Source: Rhodamnia argentea
Lineage: Eukaryota; Streptophyta; Magnoliopsida; Myrtales; Myrtaceae
DNA: 64,000 bases
Direction: 5' to 3'
NCBI RefSeq assembly: GCF_020921035.1
Contig: NC_063155.1
Location: 22,871,294-22,935,293, forward strand
The notes beneath the pieces were generated by a model. The model did no database searches. It was not told where the DNA came from and worked only from the letters and a program-made list of their open reading frames with translations. The translations under genes were made by a program, and so were the position numbers. Positions 1 through 11,005 of the stretch are shown piece by piece (position 1 is the first letter of the stretch; each line of letters begins with the position of its first letter).

Positions 1-2332
1 AAATAAAAAAAAAATCCCAATGGAGAGGGTGGAATAGACCAAGATAAGATTTCTCAAGAAAGTAGATATAAGGAGAACAGGATTTATCCTAGAACCACTG
101 CCTCTCCTCCACGTTGGGCCACCTGTCCGCCGCGCTAGGCCACCTCTTTAGCCGGGGGGAGGAGAGGGGAGCTCTCCGGCGACGGCGACGGTTAAGTGTG
201 ACCACCTCTCCGACGACGCTAGGCCGGGTCTCCGGCCATAAAGCTGGGTATCTCTACAACCGTATTATTTAATCGATTGTTTGGTGTGATATGAAATCAT
301 GTCCCTCGTTCTTTAATTGCTTGAACATTTTCAACATTCGAAAGGGGTTTCGACATGGTATGAAAGACTCAAGGTTGATTATTGATTTTCAAAAGGGATC
401 TCGACATTCAAAAGGGCTCTCTTGGACGACCTACACAAGTGCATCTCCAACTTGCGCAAAGAGGCCGAATAATTAGGTTGTTCAGCACTTGCTTACTCAC
501 TCAACAAGACTACAAGCAAGGCTAGCAAGGTCATTCTCAAAGGATTCGACTCCAAATCATGACCCTTGATTCTATCGGGTCTGCTTCGTCGATGTTGTAC
601 TTGAATTCGGATGGCACAAACCTCTGCTCAACATTAACTCACTTATCGGAACTCTTCATTGAATAATTTCTAAAGCATCTTGATATTTTAGCGAAATAGA
701 GTTGATTTCAGCCACGCATTGCCTCTCGCTTATCGACGTTAAATTCGTAGTTCATCAAACAATAGATAGGATATGACAAAATCCTTGGATTTCTTATCTT
801 ATCATGTCCAGTTCTATCCTGACTAAAAATCCAGACGATCAATTGCAGCCTAAATGTCCTTCCAATGGATACCCAGTTCATAGTCTTGATAGAGTCTCTT
901 GTGAATAGTATGAGCACTTAAGAAGAAAGAAAACACGGTTCAAACTCATGTAATTGTAGTATCATACTAGATGAGGAATTGGGTTGCGAAACTTTGCAAC
1001 ACAAGGCTGATTATTTTAGGGATAAGTGTATTGGAAGTCCAAAACTTGTCAGAAAGTGCAATAGAGTCTTAAAACTTGCTAGAAAACTCAATCGAGCACT
1101 AAAACTTTTGAAAAGTGTAATTTTTGACAACTTTTAGGACTTTCGATGCACTTATCTTTTTTTTTTCTTTATATATGCACCACATCAAGTCATCATCTTC
1201 TATCCAAGAAGCTTGTATGAAGGAGGCATGCAATTTTTTTTCTTTTCCTCTACATCCCCTCAAAGTCTGTCCTCCTTATTCTTCTCTTTATTTCGTTTTT
1301 GCTAGAGATATCAGATTTGTGAATGGTACGATTATTATCAATCTCTTCACTCAACGCTAGCGTGAAGTCAATTCTATACTTGTTATTCTTTCAAAGACTT
1401 TTCAATCTTTGAATTTTCGGTCGACTTTCGATTCGAGTATTAAAGAAATAAGTAAAGTAACATCCAAACACCATACACAAGAAAAACCTAAAAAGGCAAA
1501 AGAAAAAGGAAAAAAAAAAAAGTAATACCTAGGGCCAAAGATTCCATAATGACATTTGTGCGCTGCTTAGATTATAACGATTATAGCCAATGACATGGCC
1601 TACAGCATCACGTGGCAATTTGATCATCTTTTCCATCAAAAATCTTCAAAGTCATTAGCCTCATTCTCCTTTCACTTTGGTCTGTACACTGCAATAATCA
1701 CTCCCACAGAACTTCAAAGTAGAATTTCTATGCAAACCCTAATTTATCAGAGGCTCCAATTGAACCCAACAAAGCCCTCCCTCCATAGCTGTTAGGCGCA
1801 CTCATTACCCATTGAATTTTTCACTAGAGGGAATTTGCCAATGGAAACGGAAAAGGAATTACACAAAGGAAAGTAGGCCAACTTTTCCGTCCTATGGTCT
1901 AAACGACAATTAAATAATTAGGCATTCGAAGGGCCTATCTTGTTCTTTGGTCTTTTGACTCCTGAAGGCAATTTTAAGTGAATTTCGCGGCTCGCCCCGA
2001 CCGATAAATTCAGACAAACACTTGGTGAGACCGTACTTTTATACAGATTCAGACGAGTTCTTCATGATCATACGTAGAAACTAGGGAAGCCGCAAATGAA
2101 CATATGTGAAGTCCAACCATTGCCTCATTCAACTCACCAACCATTCAAAGAAGAAACAAGGAGATCTCATCTCCATCCAACTAACTCATTGTATAAACTA
2201 ATCGAGGAAGAATTATCTCACATGACGAGATAGATTGCTGCTGCTAAATGGAATTACCAATAATGCAGAAACAAAAATCCGATGGGTGGCGTGAGCTAAA
2301 GCAACTACAGTCACCAGTTAAGCGAATGAGGT
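1..2332. other. Intergenic DNA, no supported gene
   Basis: I see no credible gene here: open frames are short, many begin at non-ATG codons, and none resembles a known protein. Positions about 110-240 form a GC-rich patch in AT-rich DNA, similar in composition to the cores of the foldback elements elsewhere in the window, so it may be a fragment of one. A small foldback repeat lies at 1023-1150 and is listed separately. Confidence 0.6.
1023..1150. repeat. Small foldback (MITE-like) repeat
   Basis: The left end (AAGTGTATTGGAAGTCC, then AAAACTTGTC) is an imperfect inverted copy of the right end (GACAACTTTTAGGACTTTCGATGCACTT read on the + strand). The interior repeats a motif of the type 'AAAACTT' three times. 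It is probably a non-autonomous DNA element of about 130 bp; I could not assign a superfamily or find a clear target duplication. Confidence 0.45.
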
Positions 2333-2860
2333 TTAAATCTATTGCACTTTGATCAATTTAGTTATAAATTTTTTGATTTTGCCAATTGAATCATAAATAT
2401 TTTCACATTTTGTCCATCCGGCCAATTTTAGTCTAAAATCACCGATGTGGATGCCGGTAGTACCACATAGATCGATCGACACTTATGTAGATAATTTTTA
2501 TAATTTTTTAAATCATTATTTTGTTATCTTATTTTTATTTTATTTTTTCTTTTCGTTTTCTTTCTACTAAGTCCAACACCACTTGGAGAGGGCTATGGCC
2601 ATCGCCGCCCTTGAAAGCAAAAAAAAAAAAAAAAACTATTATATAATTCAATTTTTTTAAACAAAATTGTTCAAGTCAACACTGGACGTTTTACGTTAGG
2701 ACAGCCGGTGTCCACATAAGCAATTTCGGACTAAAATTGGTTGGATGGACTCAATTGGCAAAACGGGAAAATGTTTATGGTTCAATTGATAAAATTGAAA
2801 AGTTTAAGATTGAATTGACAAAAGTGTAATAAGTTTATGACTTTTTGGATAATTTTCAGC
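2333..2860. repeat. Foldback element, AT-rich arms
   Basis: The left arm (about 2340-2470) and right arm (about 2690-2860) are inverted copies. Both carry 'CAATTGA(A/G)TC', 'GGCCAATTTTAGTC' (diverged) and 'GATGTGGA/TGTCCAC' at matching distances. The right arm also has an outermost 30 bases ('AAAGTCATAAACTT' type, on the - strand) that the left arm lacks. It is one of at least five related elements in the window (10550, 56945, 57930 and a partial one at 58820). The transposon class is unknown. Confidence 0.6.
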
Positions 2861-4277
2861 ATATCAAATGGAAAAGGGAGTGAATGATATGGGGACGGCA
2901 ATTAAGTATGAGATGGACCCTCATATTTGAATCCACGCCTGTGAAGGGTACATCAACGCCTTCAATGCCAACACGTGATCTCATAGGCATCCCCATCCGA
3001 GTCACTTCGTCCTTTTCCCCGTCAATCCAAGCATGTGAACATGATTGATCAGATGATCTGTTTGGAATTTTGCTGATCTCGGGACGACTCCACAAAAATG
3101 TTATAGTAAAGTGGCAAGGCAAAGGCAAATGTTTTGCCAGCATCACACCCCGCAAAAGGCACCAAACATTCGAGTTTGAGAATATCTGTAGGTGTGATTT
3201 CGAATCCCCGTCACAACATTAATGTCCCTACGATACTTTGGTATTCGATCCATCTAGTCCATTGACACCGAGTTAACGGACACAAAAGAATCGCCAGAGA
3301 CGGACTCGAGAGAGGGTCGGCGAAGACCCCGTCGTTTTACACGGAGAGTTTAACACGTCGTACATCGCCCCAGATGAGTTCTTTCGCTCCAAGTACCTCG
3401 AATCGAACCGTCCGTCGATCAAGCCTGTAAAGATTTCTCTCGAATGACTTACCCCGTCTCTGGTCCTCTCACCATGATACATGAAAACGATACAAGCCTA
3501 TCATTTAGTTTCCCATTTTTTCCGTGATGAATGTTGTGTCCTCTGAACGTGAAAACGACCACACACGAACCTCTTACCTGTGAAAATGGGCACAGGAGGG
3601 TTTTCAGTTTGAGGACTCATTCAACCCCAAGCTGCCCTAAGAGACAAGGAGTACTCCATGGTCGTATTTTAGTGAGCTTTCTTTTATCTGTGTGTTTCCT
3701 TTGGCGAAATGGGCAGGTGGATGGAATCCATGGCGTCGGAGAAATGGCCACCGAAGGAGACAAAAATTCGTTACTGGTTTGAGCAGAAACCCTAGTTTTT
3801 TCTTCTTCTTTTTTGTAGGGGCTTACGTGCACGACGAGGAGGAAAATCTTTTGAATGAAAATCTCAGACCTGTCATGGCTTTTGCCCTTCGAGCGACCTT
3901 CATTTTATTTTTATTCTTGTCCTTTTTTATTTTTTTCCTTTCATTTTTCTCTCTAGAATAAGAAAGACGAAGATCGTTTGGTTGGCCTCTTTAGAAAATA
4001 GGATTTGAAAAGTTGACAGTATAACAAGATAACGGCGCAATCTCAACTACAAGTGTTTTGAATGGCAAAAAATATATAGCAATCATGGCGGGACCCATCT
4101 CTAATTTTATACCTAGCATTCGACCATTATATTGTCACATTATCATGCTAGCGGGATCGTTAGAAATTTATCATTGGGTTGGGTGTGTGCACGCAAATTC
4201 TTTGGGTTGGACAGAATGAAAAAAAAAATTATGTAAAATTCATGAAACTCTTATAATCCCATATCAAGGGCTTCGTC
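2861..4277. other. Intergenic DNA, no supported gene
   Basis: Several overlapping short frames lie on both strands at 3273-3961, but they have no domain, signal peptide or recognisable similarity, and several start at non-ATG codons. The sequence around 3880-3960 is T-rich. I see nothing else that can be named. Confidence 0.5.
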
Positions 4278-4497
4278 TTGTTTCGCGCAAAATAAATGAT
4301 CTAAAAAACATTTTCCCGAGAACGATCGCTTATATCGCTTACAAAAATAAATAATCAAAAAACATTTTCATCGTCCACGAAAATATTTAGACATCAATTA
4401 TTGTCGATAACGTAAACGTTTTCCATTAATCATTTCGAGCCATACGAGCGGTCGTTTTTAAGGAAAATACTTTCCAAATTATTCATTTTACACAAAA
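4278..4497. repeat. MITE copy 1 (TTTCGCG-end family)
   Basis: The left end carries GTTTCGCGCAAAATAAATG and then GAACGATCGCTTATATCGCTT. The right end, read in reverse complement, carries a diverged version: a TGTAAAATGAATAA block followed by ATTTTCC and AACGACCGCTCGTATGG. A second member with the same end and subterminal motifs is at 25670-25862. Superfamily and exact termini are unresolved. Confidence 0.5.
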
Positions 4498-7480
4498 TGC
4501 ACTCAACTTAATTAAGAGTTTCGTATTGCTTAAATATACATCACCGACAAGCCTCGTGCACGTTGTCCCCTCCGGTCCATCTACAATTAGCTTAAATTTT
4601 CTAGTTGCATGTGTTCTTTAGTTGGTTCGTCTTAGTTCCAAGTTTAGAGACATAAGACTTTTTTTTCTTGTGAGTATATGTAGACATCACATTATTTACC
4701 TTTGGGAAACTACAACCACATGATAGAGAAGAACAAAAAGGTTTAGTTGAAGTATCAAAGTATAATTGTTTCCTTTTTGTTCCCACTCTACCTTAATAAT
4801 ATCATCAAAAGAAAGAGGTTTGATCCACCAGCACCACCTAACCGTAATGCGTATCACCTGTCTCCATTAATCAATGTTTGCACACGCCATAGACTACACG
4901 GATCCTCAAGCTAAAGCATACTCTAATGTTAAATTAAGCACAATTATCAAATCCACTATAAAATCGTTAACTTGGGGCCATGCTTAAACTATCGGTCTTA
5001 CATAAAAATGCCCTTCGAGACATTCATTAAATGTAACCGGTACGAAATATCTCATTTTTTTCGAGTGTTGATTACACGTGATGCGAGAAAAAAGGTGTAT
5101 GAAAGATTGCAAAGCTTACTTTGAATGACTTGTTAACGAGTGTTCGAGTTGCCCTTTCTAATAAAAGGTGAAATCAGAACCTCGAACAATACCTATTGTG
5201 ATACATTTACTCTAATTGTTTTTTCCGACACGAAAAATCCCAAAGTGATATTTGTGTTATACATTTACCCTTCATCAAGATTACATCAATGAGCATCCAG
5301 AAAGCAAACGGTGTAGACATGGCAAAAGTAAAATAAAAGGGACGTTGTTGTGGATACATAATATTGACCGAGGATAAATGTATCACATAGGTACAAATTT
5401 TGAATTTTTTATGTCACAAAAGAAAAGTTTAAGGTAAATATATTACAATAAGTATAATTTGAAATTTTTTGTGGCCTTTTCCCTTCTAATAAATATTATC
5501 GAGAGAATAATAAACGGTTCGCACGTACTATAGAGAATAAATATACTAATTGGTGCAAGTAGTGTCTTGTCACGGTATTCTATATATACACACACACACT
5601 TAAATCTTGAGGGACCCTTGATTTGATCTTGATCAGGGATTTCACTATTGACATGATTAATTCACATTTTTAATGTTAAGGCAAAGATAATATGGGGCTA
5701 ATCTCTAGGTCTAGATGCTAGATTTGCAAGATATGTGAAAACCAACGCGTTATTTAGGATATCAAGATGTGATCATGTGCAAGATTTTTGGAATTATTCG
5801 TCTATTTTCTAATGTTTCCTTTCTCCTAGCGACCCGCTAAGACACATGTAGCGTATGTATACAATTTATAAGGTCATTTAATAAGGATCTAGCTGCAAAA
5901 TCTATCCCATTTTCCATTTCCCAAGATCCACTTTTATTAATAAATCATCTACCGGATCTGAATCACCGACATTGCTCGCAGTTATTTAATAGGGATCTAG
6001 TTGCAAATCCATTCCGTTTATCATCCCCCAAGACATAACTTTTATTAATTCACCCTCCGTCGGATGTAAATTATGGAAGGTACTTGCAATTCGCACTCAA
6101 GGAACTCGTCGTGCCGAGTTTACATTAATTTTCCGAGCTAAATTAGTAGTATTAATAATCAAGGTCTACGTCGACGGACCCCGCCTCTGTGTCTCGACAG
6201 AACGAAACGCATCGACATTCTCATTTCCTCTTTAGGGAAAAGTCATGGACGAAAATTAGAAACCCGGGCTCTTGCATGAAGTGTGTAAGTGCATACATGA
6301 CCGAGCACTACCAATGAAATATGTTGAGAATCGAAAAGACCAACATTGAAGGAAAATGGTAAAGTTGACGACATGGCAAAGAGAACCGAAGTGCACGCGC
6401 ACGTTCGTCCCTTAGATTATGGGCGGCTCCATGTGACGACCGTACGAATTGGGTTCTTGTCCTTTTGTGCTTTTGTTTTATTCCTTAACTCCTTACACGT
6501 GTGTCCCTTCCACTTTGTTCCTTAAACAATAAAGGGAGAGAATAATGGAATTTCTTTTTATTGAAAAGAGCAACAACAAAAAAAAAGGTTGGAAAAAATA
6601 AAATAAAATAAAAGGAAGAGATGCTACATTATCATTAACCACCTCATTGTTCTTATTCCTCCACATGACTCTGCCCCTCGATTGTTGAAGTTTGCAATTT
6701 GCATTGGAATGATGCCTTGTGGTATGAGAACAGAGGAAAGTATGATTCTTGAACTTTTTGCTTCGTTCGATTGGGGCAAAGTATTGAAACTTTTCTAATA
6801 TAGTTCAATGAGAACCCAACTACCTTGATAATTACAAGCCCCGTGACTTTTTTTTTTTTCCATTCTTTGGATGAAAAACCGTGCTTGTAATGACGCGTCT
6901 CTTCAGACTTTCGCACGTTTGGCATGTGATTTTAGTATTCCGTTGATGTTAATTAACCGGTCCGCTTCCTTCATGCCAAATCGAATCCACATTTCCGATC
7001 AAGTTACAAGACAGAATATGTTCGGATTCGTAGAGCACGATGATTATCGTCGAGTCTAGTGCTAACAATGCCAAATGCATCGGAAGGAAACTACACATGC
7101 ATAAGGTACTTTAGGATTCGTTTATTAGTGTAACATGGGATTATATTTCACTCTCCTCCTCACTCGTAAGCCAGACCCTTACACACGCACGACTCGGCTC
7201 AATTGTTGTGATATGGGCACGACTCGTATTTTGTCTGAGCCAACTATTGTGAATCCACCACGAGAAATGAGCTCGAGGGGGGGTGGGTGTTGGAATTGGA
7301 GCTCTTGAGCAATGCCGTGACATCATATTAGAACGATCATAGAAAATAGGCATAGGTGAAGAGAAATCACACGTATAGAAAATACAAAATAACTCAATAT
7401 TTGAGCAATTAGGTGAACGTGCAAAGGGAAAAAAAAAATACAAAATACCCAAAACAAAAAGAATGAGAACGAACAAAAAA
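4498..7480. other. Intergenic DNA upstream of the kinase gene
   Basis: No gene is supported. The stretch is AT-rich, with a short TA/CA microsatellite near 5581-5599 and a diverged tandem duplication at 5874-6075 (listed separately). Sequences around 5210-5480 ('ATACATTTACC' and inverted 'GGTAAATATATTAC') look like the arms of another decayed foldback repeat; similar phrases recur near 47230-47400 and 47820-47940. Confidence 0.5.
5874..6075. repeat. Diverged tandem duplication, unit about 100 bp
   Basis: Two adjacent units share, in order, 'TTTAATAAGGATCTAG' (second copy TTTAATAGGGATCTAG), 'TTGCAAA', a 'CCCAAGA' block, 'ACTTTTATTAAT' and 'CGGATCTGAAT' (second copy CGGATGTAAAT). The many substitutions between copies show that the duplication is old. 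No coding role is visible. Confidence 0.6.
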
Positions 7481-7501
7481 AAAAAAAGAGGAGACTAAAG
7501 A

Positions 7502-7563
7502 AGCCCAGGCTCCAGATCAAAAAGTAAAAAAAAGGCCCAGGCTCTCCTGTAGGTTCTATATAA
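7502..7563 (+). promoter_or_regulatory. Core promoter of the AGC kinase gene
   Basis: A TATATAA box lies at 7557-7563. Just upstream, the 10-mer GCCCAGGCTC occurs twice (about 7503 and 7535), giving two GCCCA (site-II-like) elements. A TATA box here puts the start of transcription near 7590. The first in-frame ATG (7573) would then lie upstream of the transcript, and 7672 becomes the first usable in-frame start. This is inference from position; no transcript data are available. Confidence 0.55.
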
Positions 7564-7671
7564 GCAAAAAACATGCTCTCAACCATCTCTCTGTCTCTGC
7601 CTTCCGCACTGCCCAAGCTGTTTCTCTCTCTCAATACGATAAACAAACACCTGTCGGAACTCAATCACGAC

Positions 7672-8919
7672 ATGGTCATACCACCGTCAACGCCACCGTC
7701 GTGCACGGCGGAACTCGACCTCGACAACCTCCGGGCACTCAAGGTCTTGGGTAAGGGAGCAATGGGCACCGTCCTACTTGTCTACGACGCCGCTTCCGAC
7801 CCCTCCGCCTCCTCTCCCTTTGCCCTCAAGCTCGTCGACAAGTCCTCCGCCCACGACGCCGGCCGCCGCGCCCGGTGGGAGATCTCCGTCCTCGGCCTCC
7901 TCACCCGGGACTCCGCCCACCCCTTCCTCCCCCACCTCCTCGCCTCCTTCGAGACCGACGAATTCCTCGCCTGGGCCGTCCCCTACTGCCCCGGCGGCGA
8001 CCTCAACGTCCTCCGCCACCACCAGAACGACCGCGTCTTCTCCCCCGCGGTCATCCGCTTCTACGCCGCCGAGATCATCTGCGCCCTCGACCACCTCCAC
8101 CGCCGCGGCATCGCCTACCGCGACCTCAAGCCCGAGAACGTCCTGATCCAGCAGTCCGGCCACGTGACCCTCACGGACTTTGACCTCTCCAAGCAGCTCA
8201 AGCCCAAGAAGGCCAAGTCCATCCACATCCTCGAACGCCCCGAAAAGAAAACGGAGCTTCCTCGGAACAAGCAGAAGAAGAACAATCTCTCGCGCTTCGT
8301 CGGAGCGTTCAGCGAAGCGACGGCGCTGAGCCTGAAAAAGGCGAAGTCTGCGCGGGTCAGCCCGGTCAGCCGGCGGAACAAGCCGGGAGGCAGCTTCTCC
8401 GACGACGGCGAGCGGTCCAACTCCTTCGTCGGGACTGAGGAATACGTCGCACCGGAGGTCGTCCGGGGCGACGGCCACGAGTTCGCCGTCGACTGGTGGG
8501 CACTCGGCGTCCTCACCTACGAGATGCTCTACGGGGTGACCCCGTTCCGAGGCAAGAACCGGAAGGAAACGTTCCGGAACGTGCTGGCGAAGAACCCCGA
8601 GTTCGTCGGAAAACGGACGGCCCTGATGGACCTGATCGAACGGCTGCTGGCGAAGGACCCCACGAGGAGGCTCGGCTACCTCCGGGGCGCGAGCGAGATC
8701 AAGGAGCACGAGTTCTTCAGAGGGATCAGGTGGGACCTACTGACGGAGGTCGCGCGCCCTCCGTTCCTCCCGTCCCGGGACGACGCGGCGGAAGCCGAGA
8801 GGCTAACCGCGCGTGCGGTCGACGTGCGGGAGTACTTCCAGAGATCGAGGCAGCCTCCGTCGATCCCGGCGTCACCGCTGCCGTCGCCGTCTCGGAGCCT
8901 GTCGATAGCGGAGTTCTGA
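7672..8919 (+). CDS. UCN: AGC VIII Ser/Thr kinase, UNICORN-type
   Basis: This is an intronless 415-residue protein kinase matching the plant AGC VIII subgroup that contains Arabidopsis UNICORN and UCN-like, which restrain ectopic growth of integuments and other tissues. Visible motifs: glycine loop LGKGAMGTV (26-34), ATP lysine K53, catalytic loop YRDLKPEN (149-156, D151), and DFD instead of DFG (169-171), the AGC VIII signature. An insertion of about 75 residues (174-248), rich in Lys, Arg and Ser, precedes the activation segment SNSFVGTEEYVAPE (249-262). The tail ends in SIAEF, resembling the hydrophobic end of UCN proteins. Start choice: 7573 is also in frame, but it lies only about 10 bases after the TATA box. 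Codon third positions are strongly C/G biased compared with the flanking DNA. The closest alternative would be an OXI1-like AGC kinase, but the insertion and C-terminus fit UCN better. Confidence 0.93.
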   Translation: MVIPPSTPPSCTAELDLDNLRALKVLGKGAMGTVLLVYDAASDPSASSPFALKLVDKSSAHDAGRRARWEISVLGLLTRDSAHPFLPHLLASFETDEFLAWAVPYCPGGDLNVLRHHQNDRVFSPAVIRFYAAEIICALDHLHRRGIAYRDLKPENVLIQQSGHVTLTDFDLSKQLKPKKAKSIHILERPEKKTELPRNKQKKNNLSRFVGAFSEATALSLKKAKSARVSPVSRRNKPGGSFSDDGERSNSFVGTEEYVAPEVVRGDGHEFAVDWWALGVLTYEMLYGVTPFRGKNRKETFRNVLAKNPEFVGKRTALMDLIERLLAKDPTRRLGYLRGASEIKEHEFFRGIRWDLLTEVARPPFLPSRDDAAEAERLTARAVDVREYFQRSRQPPSIPASPLPSPSRSLSIAEF

Positions 8920-10549
8920 CCCCTCAACCCCCCACACGTGTGCAGGACTAATTTTTCTTTTTTTTTTCAATTATTTTCTTCCCCCACCTCCTTTTTTTTA
9001 AAATTGCCACTGGCGCACCCGCCCCTCCTAATTAACTCGCTGTACATAGAGAGCTTAATAATAATTGTAGAACGTGATTAAAGCTATAAAAGTTGAGGGG
9101 TAATTATCCAATCCACCACCTGCTAAATCGTTCTTCCCCACGCGCGACTTCGCCGGCGCGTGGCCCGCAAACTCGCGTTTGCATTCGCGACAAACGCAGA
9201 GAAATTCACCGCCGGACAGAATCATCTTCCGTGTTCTTGAATTTTTTTTTTTGTCGTATTCCTGTCGATTTTACTTGGTGCGGAAGGGAAAAACAAGTGC
9301 TTTGCATTTCTTGCACTTCATTGCAATCTTGAGTTCCTCCAAGGCTACAAGGAATGTAACATGCGATCGGAATTTCGAATGAACTCGTCGGGAGAATTGC
9401 TTCGAAACGAAAGAAAATCGTGGAATACCTAACCTAGGGAGGGGGCATTAAAATGTGACATGAGATTTAACGAGGGAGGCAAGACAACGACCTTATGTAA
9501 ATATAATTTGATTTAAGCTTTCATAACGTGAATATCAAAAGGAGAGCCTCAATGGGGAAACTAATCCTATAAAGTTATGGAGATCTAATGACGGGCTAAT
9601 ACTTAAAAAAAAAAAGTTGTCATCAGTGGTCTTGTTTAATAACAAAAAAAACAAAGTACATAAAAATAATTGATCTTGTAGAAAATCGCATGTTTCTGTG
9701 CGGGAAAAAAAGCACGAAATTATTGTATGACGTCCGTGTCATACTTACGAATAAACAAAGTCCGGCAGGTGATGACCATGATTAGCATATCCTCAAATTA
9801 GGGGAGGGGAAATGTCGAGCGGTTCAACAAATCCGAAGCTAATCATGATATTTAGTGCCCACTAATCGCGACCTTTCATTAGGACCACACTTGTCCCTTT
9901 CTCTGGACTATATAAGTGAAAGAATGATAATTAAGGGGTTCGATTTGCATCTGTTTTAACAAATGTGATTACGTTTTATAGTCTCAGTGTCCATCCGTGC
10001 GAGAAATTGCCAATTAAAGGGTTTTATTTTTTCATAATGTGGTCACGATTTTTTTCTTTTATACTAAGTTTTAATTAACTTTTTTGGGGGACCGTGCAAC
10101 TCGCCCTCCGCGGCAAAGTGTATTGAAAAAGATTAAACCTCTTTTTTGTACAAAAAGGTTGTCCCCCCAACCCCACCACATTAACCGAGGAACATCGAAT
10201 CGTAAGCTCCCCTCCTCCTTCTTTAACCGGTTTTTGATCAATCTTGCTTTGAAGGTTAGCTTTCTCCAGTTCCTGACGTCATTAATCGCGAATATGACGC
10301 ACTGATAAGGCTTGACACTTCGCACGACTTGATTCCGCTAATGATATTTTGTTAAAGAGTGCATTCGGGACGCTTTTAAATCGTATTTAATGAGTAACGA
10401 TTCACTTTCCATGGCAATGTATCGGAAGCTACAAAATTTCCTTAATAACTAGTTGTTTAGTCTTCGTAAAAAGTTATAATTTTGACCGGAGTTTCCTTTT
10501 TCTTTTTGAGAAATTCAACATCGAGATTTCTCCGTGATGAAGTTTATAG
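8920..10549. other. Kinase 3' flank and intergenic DNA
   Basis: The first 150 or so bases are T-rich and probably hold the 3' UTR; an AATAATAAT stretch near 9056 could serve polyadenylation. Beyond that I see only AT-rich DNA with poly-A and poly-T runs and no supported gene or element. Confidence 0.5.
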
Positions 10550-11005
10550 GGAGAATTGCCTAAAAAGTCATAAACTTGTAGCCAATTAAGTTATAAACCT
10601 TTTCACGTTTTGCCAAAGTCCATTCGATTAATTTTGACCGGAAATCACTTACATGGACGTTGCTGCTAACGTGTCTCACATGTGCTTTAATAAAAAAAAA
10701 AAGGATTTCTTTTCTTTTCTTTTCTTTATGTTTTTTTTTCTTAGAGTGGCCGGTGAGGTTACCGGCCCCTCCGGCCACCGGGCAAGGAGATCGTCGGGCC
10801 CTTGTCAACCTCACCTAAATCCGGGCGAGATCGAGTGAGGGTCGCAATCCTCTTTAGCAATTTCAAGTCAAAATTGATCGGATTGATTCAATTGGCAAAA
10901 TTTGAAAGAGGCTTATTATGATTCAATTGATAAAATTAAGAGATTTAGGATTGAATTAACAAAAGTGCAATATATATAGGACTTTTTAGATAATTTTTTC
11001 CAAAT
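10550..11005. repeat. Foldback element with GC-rich core
   Basis: The left arm begins 'CTAAAAAGTCATAAACTT' near 10560; the right arm ends near 11000 with the inverted 'AGGACTTTTTAGATAATTTT'. Both contain the 'CAATT(G/A)A' and 'GGCAAAA/TTTTGCC' phrases in mirror order. The core (about 10740-10840) is GC-rich, with repeated GGCC and CCGG. It belongs to the same family as 2333-2860 and 57930-58628. Confidence 0.65.

Noticed and set aside
7774..8709. Long 311-codon open frame on the minus strand opposite the kinase
   Set aside because: It is an antisense shadow caused by the extreme third-position GC of the kinase; its composition is low-complexity Val/Gly/Glu with no domain.
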